From contig JAEIOG010000024.1 in NCBI GenBank assembly GCA_016342495.1, forward strand, positions 1 to 57,349: a DNA stretch of 57,349 nt. The letters run 5' to 3'. Position 1 is the stretch's first letter, and each line of letters begins with the position of its first letter. The stretch comes from Phycisphaerae bacterium. GTDB lineage: Bacteria > Planctomycetota > Phycisphaerae > Sedimentisphaerales > SM23-30. This document shows, piece after piece, positions 53,488 through 57,349 of the stretch. The notes under the pieces were generated by a model, which had not been told where the DNA came from, searched no databases, and saw nothing but the letters and a program-made list of their open reading frames with translations. The position numbers and the translations under genes were made by a program.

Positions 53488-54258
53488 CTAGATGGCTTTG
53501 TCGGGGCCAAATATTTTAGTTTTTATTACTTTAAGGCCAAATTTAAGTCTGAGTAGTTCACGTCGCCATCGCTTTCTGGGTTCACAAGCAAAACGGTAGA
53601 GAAATTCTGTTCCGGTTTTTCGATAGAACTTCGGGGCCCATTTTACTTTACCGCTGACGACATCAAAGGTGCCACCCACACCCATAAAATAGGAAACATC
53701 AAGATTTTCCATATGGGATTTGATCCAGTATTCCTGCCGAGGTGAGCCCATAGCGACAAACAGCATATCGGGTTTGACATTATTTATATGCTCGACCACT
53801 GTATTTTCATCTTCATAATAGCCATGCTGTCGACCAACTATTTGCAGTTTAGGATGTTTTTTCAGCAGGTTATTATAAGCGCCTTCATTAGCATCGGGAC
53901 TGGCACCTAACAGGAAAACTTTAAGATTTTCACGCTCGGCCCGAGTCATCAGATTCAAAAATAACTGCACGCCAGTAACCCGCGCTACTTTATTACCAGT
54001 GAGCCAACGAGCGGCGATTGCCGAACCTACACCATCGCAAATTTGCAAATCCGCCTGATTGAGGACCTCCTTAAGCTTTGCATCTGAAAAAGAAAGATAG
54101 GTCTTTTCAGGATTGATCGCGACACAAAAGGTTTTTTCTTTAGCTTTGATACGGCTGACAATATAATCTTCAGCATGAGCAAAAGAATCAAGCTTCGCCA
54201 ATGGAACACCAAAGATGTCCAGTTTTTCAATTTTAGGGGGGACAGTATCTTCTATCAT
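53488..54258 (-). CDS. WecG/TagA/CpsF-family glycosyltransferase
   Basis: A 256-aa GT26 enzyme that transfers N-acetylmannosamine or its uronate to a lipid-linked sugar. Visible features: VAINPEKTYLSFSDAKLKEV, ICDGVGSAIAARWL, VTGVQLFLNLMTRA, LLGASPDANEGAYNNL, and the family motif MGSPRQEYW. It ends 14 bases before wecB and starts 4 bases after the alpha/alpha-barrel gene. A second glycan step with UDP-ManNAc is inferred from the wecB neighbour. Confidence 0.92.
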   Translation of the reverse strand: MIEDTVPPKIEKLDIFGVPLAKLDSFAHAEDYIVSRIKAKEKTFCVAINPEKTYLSFSDAKLKEVLNQADLQICDGVGSAIAARWLTGNKVARVTGVQLFLNLMTRAERENLKVFLLGASPDANEGAYNNLLKKHPKLQIVGRQHGYYEDENTVVEHINNVKPDMLFVAMGSPRQEYWIKSHMENLDVSYFMGVGGTFDVVSGKVKWAPKFYRKTGTEFLYRFACEPRKRWRRELLRLKFGLKVIKTKIFGPDKAI

Positions 54259-54262
54259 TTTA

Positions 54263-55429
54263 TTAATCCCTGGATGATACCAAATATTCAGTTAAAGCAT
54301 GGAAAACCCAGGCCTGAGTCCATCGCATATAGGGAATTTTATTGGTATATAATTTGGTTTTTCTAAAATAGAAATAACCTTTTTCACTGTAAAGATTATT
54401 TAGAGTCCAATTCAGGATTTTATCGGTAAGCTCCTGATATTGTGGGCCCATGCTGGAGAAAAAATATATCGCCTGAGCCGGTGCGTGAATATCTATCGGA
54501 TAAGTCTTGTTATGGTAATATTTTGGTGTGCCATCTGCCAGAAAAAAATTGTTGGCATAATAATCAATACCTTTTTGATAGGCCTGTTGATATTGCTGAG
54601 CATAGCCAGCATTTAGAAAATATCTTAATGCCTGGAGATTAAAACCGGTATGGAAAGAATCTATCCATTTTTCTGAAAAGGTGTCGGCATAAAACCATGA
54701 GCCATCCTCACGCTGATGTTGCATTGAATAGGCCAGACTGGCTTGTGCCGCTTCGATGAGCTTAGGGTCAGAATGATATTGATTCAAACGGATAAGCATC
54801 GAAGCTCCAAACATATTAGCATTATGCACAACGGCAGTATCAACGGGGGTGTAGCTAAAGCAAAAAGTGTCATTGAGCTTGGTTCTATGCAAATCATTGA
54901 GGATGAAATCCTTGATAGACATGGCCATATCCAGCGATTTTTGATTGCCGGTTATATCATAGCAATCCAGCAAGGCATGGCCAATAAAAGAGCTGTTGAC
55001 AATAGTTGGAGTCTGCTTCGGACGAAAAAAAGTTCGACTTTGCCAATCGAAATTATATCCCCAGCAGTTACCACTATAACCGGGACTTTTAAGTTTTTCG
55101 AGCAAATCGAGGAGATAATTAATTTTTTGCAGATATTGGGGATTATTATCTATTGAATATAAACGACTATAGCCCCACAGGAAGAGCCCTATGCCTTTGG
55201 GATTATGGCCTTTTTTAACGCCTAGCAAAGGTCTTAAATTTATCGGCGATCTTCTTAGCAATTGGGTAAAGGCGACTTTGACCCATTTTAACTTGCAGGA
55301 AGCTATACCTATCAAAGGGCTGTTTAATGCGTCATAGGGGTCATAGCCAGCATAATCTGCTAATTCTATGTATTCTATGAGACTATTCAACACCAGGTTG
55401 ACATCTTTTTTTTCAACCTGTGATTTCAT
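54263..55429 (-). CDS. Alpha/alpha-barrel protein of the polysaccharide operon
   Basis: A 388-aa protein without a signal peptide or membrane segments, made of repeated helix pairs with aromatic and glycine motifs (GIGLFLWGYSRLYS, NSSFIGHALLDCYDIT, QREDGSWFYADTFSEKWIDS, FHTGFNLQALRYFL, YPIDIHAPAQAIYFF). This is the alpha/alpha toroid shape of glycoside hydrolases and terpene-cyclase-like enzymes, suggesting binding or cleavage of a glycan. Homologues in EPS clusters are known but have no settled function. It overlaps the end of the deacetylase gene by 17 bases. Confidence 0.8.
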   Translation of the reverse strand: MKSQVEKKDVNLVLNSLIEYIELADYAGYDPYDALNSPLIGIASCKLKWVKVAFTQLLRRSPINLRPLLGVKKGHNPKGIGLFLWGYSRLYSIDNNPQYLQKINYLLDLLEKLKSPGYSGNCWGYNFDWQSRTFFRPKQTPTIVNSSFIGHALLDCYDITGNQKSLDMAMSIKDFILNDLHRTKLNDTFCFSYTPVDTAVVHNANMFGASMLIRLNQYHSDPKLIEAAQASLAYSMQHQREDGSWFYADTFSEKWIDSFHTGFNLQALRYFLNAGYAQQYQQAYQKGIDYYANNFFLADGTPKYYHNKTYPIDIHAPAQAIYFFSSMGPQYQELTDKILNWTLNNLYSEKGYFYFRKTKLYTNKIPYMRWTQAWVFHALTEYLVSSRD

Positions 55430-56504
55430 TTATTGTATCCGCAAATGTTGAGAATTTTACTGTGCTGGTCATTTTTGAAACCTGAGATAGAAACTTATCT
55501 AAATTTTTATCATTCCAGAAATCTTTACAATGGCCAATCATCATCAGTGGAATAATTTTATTCTTATGATCATTATTATTTACGATTTCTTTGAGAGTGC
55601 TAAGCATATTGGAAGAACTTAATTTGCAAAAATCAAATGTCATGGGATGGACTGATCGCAGCTTTTTAATTATTGAGCCTGCCCCTGGGGTGCTTTTAGC
55701 ACCATAAGCTAAACCAGTATGCGGATCGTTATTTTCTAATTCACGCCTTTTTAGGGCGGCGCGTAACTTGGGCCATTTGAAGTTGTAAATATATGGTTTT
55801 GGCTGAGAAAATACCGGAAATTCCAGGATATTTTCTAATTCTGCGCCAGAACAGTTCAGGTCGTCAGCAGCTGTCCACCAATAGCCAAGATTCGATTGAG
55901 CAGATCGATAATCCAGTTGCCAGGGTTTTTCGATATGCATACCCTGAACAACAGAGCTGTCGGCTATCAGGCCAACCTGCTTGATTGCTTTAATTACATC
56001 ACCAGCTGGCTGGGCATAAAAACCACCTGCGCGAAAAGCCTGGCATCTATATCCAGGCCTAAGCGGATTGATTATACTTTCAAGAGTTTTCTTACCTTTA
56101 AGCAGAGCCCCGGTGATTGAAAAGATATTATTCGAATCACCCAGTCCATCAGGTAAATCAGCCAAACGCCATTGGTCAAATTTAAGTTGCCATAAGCCAT
56201 CGACTAATTCAGCACCAATCCATTGAGGGTGTATATGCAACTGCACATCATGGCCCCGCAGAACCGCGTCAAAAGCCTGCTGTCGCATCTTGCCATAGGG
56301 CGAGAAACCCAAAGTATCGGTTAATTCTTTGTCATATTGTTGAAATGACCAGTATTCAGCCACTTCAAACATAATAGTCAACCTGGCATTATGCTTATCA
56401 CAAATTCTTAGCATGCGATCGGTGGGTTCAATCACATCCCGCATTACATCGCCAGCGCCATTGCCGAAAATCTCATAATCAAGACTTAAAATAAGATTAA
56501 TCAA
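55413..56504 (-). CDS. NodB-like polysaccharide deacetylase-fold protein
   Basis: A 363-aa protein starting INLILSLDYEIFGNG, with the first acidic motif of the NodB fold, then HDVQLHIHPQW (histidine pair) and FRAGGFYAQP. The later MMIGHCKDFW fits the C-terminal histidine motif. It has no signal peptide and so may act on cytoplasmic or lipid-linked intermediates. It lies 12 bases after the export lipoprotein gene and overlaps the next gene, so it is firmly part of the exopolysaccharide operon. Metal-dependent deacetylation of a GlcNAc- or ManNAc-containing polymer is inferred. Confidence 0.82.
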   Translation of the reverse strand: MINLILSLDYEIFGNGAGDVMRDVIEPTDRMLRICDKHNARLTIMFEVAEYWSFQQYDKELTDTLGFSPYGKMRQQAFDAVLRGHDVQLHIHPQWIGAELVDGLWQLKFDQWRLADLPDGLGDSNNIFSITGALLKGKKTLESIINPLRPGYRCQAFRAGGFYAQPAGDVIKAIKQVGLIADSSVVQGMHIEKPWQLDYRSAQSNLGYWWTAADDLNCSGAELENILEFPVFSQPKPYIYNFKWPKLRAALKRRELENNDPHTGLAYGAKSTPGAGSIIKKLRSVHPMTFDFCKLSSSNMLSTLKEIVNNNDHKNKIIPLMMIGHCKDFWNDKNLDKFLSQVSKMTSTVKFSTFADTINEITG

Positions 56505-56516
56505 TTTACAACCTCA

Positions 56517-57254
56517 TTAAAGCCCACCAGTAGAAACCTGCTGAACCTGTCTTGCTGGCGATAAGGCCAAACCTATTGGACGGACCAGCTCAGCTAAGAC
56601 TTGTGAAAATGCCGCTAGAGGAGTTGGCGGTACATAAACAATATCGCCCGGCTGCAAAAGCACATTTTTGCTCAAATCACCGTGTTTTTTCATTTTCTTA
56701 TAGCTAATCTCGAAAACTTTAGGCTCGACATCTTTGGTTTCAGATGGTTTGATAACCTGAATACGTTTTTCCCAGGCAGTAACCTCAGGATTGGCATCGG
56801 CAATAGCCTGGAATAAAGTGTCACGACCAGTTATCGGACGCGAACCAGGGCGGCCCACTTCGCCAATAACATAATAGACATTACTTCTAACCACACTTAC
56901 CTTAACATCGATTGGCTCATTACCAGTTAAGGTATATAAACCAGCGATCTTTTCGGTAAGAATCTTGGTAACTGCAGCGGTAGTCAGGCCAGCGACCTTG
57001 ATTTCGCCAATACCTTCAAATGAAATCACACCATCGGGGCGAATTGGCTGAGACTGATTATGCAATTCAGCGACTCTGGAGCATTGAACATTAATGACAT
57101 CGGGGGGATTCATAATGTAGGTTTCTACAGAAGTGTCTACCTGATAAGGCTTTAGGAAAGCCTGTATATTTTTAGCTTTAGATGAAAAACAGCCATTACA
57201 TATAAAAATAATGGATAAAAGTAAAGATATTTGAATAATTGAGGTCTTTTTCAC
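56517..57254 (-). CDS. Polysaccharide export lipoprotein (OPX/Wza-type)
   Basis: A 245-aa outer-membrane polysaccharide export protein. A lipoprotein-like signal (QISLLLSIIFICNGC, Cys near residue 22) precedes a Poly_export domain (YIMNPPDVINVQC, IRPDGVISFEGIGEIKVAGL) and one SLBB-type domain (YVIGEVGRPGSRPITGRDTL). The C-terminus QPGDIVYVPPTPLAAFSQV is typical. The start was taken as GTG at 57254, with AAGGAG 7 bases upstream; an open frame reaches 57287 without homology. It is the first gene of the leftward operon within the window. The tyrosine autokinase/Wzc partner is not seen and may lie to the right. Confidence 0.93.
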   Translation of the reverse strand: MKKTSIIQISLLLSIIFICNGCFSSKAKNIQAFLKPYQVDTSVETYIMNPPDVINVQCSRVAELHNQSQPIRPDGVISFEGIGEIKVAGLTTAAVTKILTEKIAGLYTLTGNEPIDVKVSVVRSNVYYVIGEVGRPGSRPITGRDTLFQAIADANPEVTAWEKRIQVIKPSETKDVEPKVFEISYKKMKKHGDLSKNVLLQPGDIVYVPPTPLAAFSQVLAELVRPIGLALSPARQVQQVSTGGL

Positions 57255-57349
57255 ATTAATACTCCTTAGTAAAATTATCACAACCATCCCATAGTCTAGG
57301 GAATAGGTGTGTTAAGCTGATTTGCGGTAGCAAAAATAGCTTTTTTTTG

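Overview
The window looks like chromosomal DNA of an anaerobic planctomycete of the Phycisphaerae (Sedimentisphaerales-like) type. This is inferred from gene content. There is a Gram-negative outer membrane (lpxB, a polysaccharide-export lipoprotein), a huge secreted protein ending in a planctomycete-style dockerin repeat, a prepilin-like protein with a near H-X9-DG motif, and the start of an IS66 transposase of the kind common in planctomycetes. Anaerobic metabolism is suggested by the siroheme-dependent (Ahb) heme route and a NuoE-NuoF fusion. Base composition is moderately AT-rich, and a few genes (14856-15299, 25816-26538) are visibly more AT-rich than their surroundings.

Layout, left to right. 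1-242: truncated IS66 transposase. 521-5436: lpxB and a convergent 1227-residue secreted M60 (enhancin-like) peptidase with PA14 and dockerin domains. 5849-9517: two divergent units, on one side a ferritin-like DUF2202 protein and a secreted Gly/Gln/Arg-rich protein, on the other an ECF sigma factor, a zinc-finger anti-sigma factor and an internally duplicated CnrX/ZraP-like periplasmic protein. 9651-14108: rsgA, tRNA-Ser(GGA) with a decayed integrase at its 3' end, a rhodanese and transketolase. 14109-15476: repeat-rich stretch with an orphan membrane protein between two inverted 24-bp palindromes. 15477-21290: hemC, cobA-hemD fusion, ahbC, ahbD and a fused ahbAB, a nearly complete route from porphobilinogen to heme. 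21680-25623: GntR regulator fused to a solute-binding domain, then fmdB, phenylacetate-CoA ligase and a tandem ACT protein.

25816-35148: an AT-rich orphan; a CPA-type Na+/H+ antiporter under a fluoride riboswitch with a consensus promoter and terminator; a 182-bp MITE-like element; then a co-directional run of glycosyltransferase, PQQ-like propeller protein, NuoE-NuoF fusion and a NuoG/GltD-like flavoprotein that has lost its NAD(P)H-binding domain. 35474-40116: a small coiled-coil protein behind a sigma-54 promoter match, a MetX-MetW fusion behind a leaderless-type promoter, and a GH92 alpha-mannosidase. 40373-51716: a frameshifted methyltransferase, a B12-binding radical SAM protein, a prepilin-like protein, an 896-residue secreted protein of unknown function, a beta-CASP nuclease, a lipoprotein serine protease and a monomeric isocitrate dehydrogenase. 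51954-57254: a leftward exopolysaccharide operon (export lipoprotein, NodB-like deacetylase, alpha/alpha-barrel protein, WecG, WecB, VanZ).

The best second-look items are the fluoride riboswitch on the antiporter, the NuoEF plus NAD(P)H-domain-less flavoprotein pair, the sigma/anti-sigma/duplicated-sensor set facing the DUF2202 unit, the gene fusions (ahbAB, metXW, GntR-SBP) and several families of palindromic intergenic repeats. All functions are inferred from sequence motifs read by eye; no database search was run.
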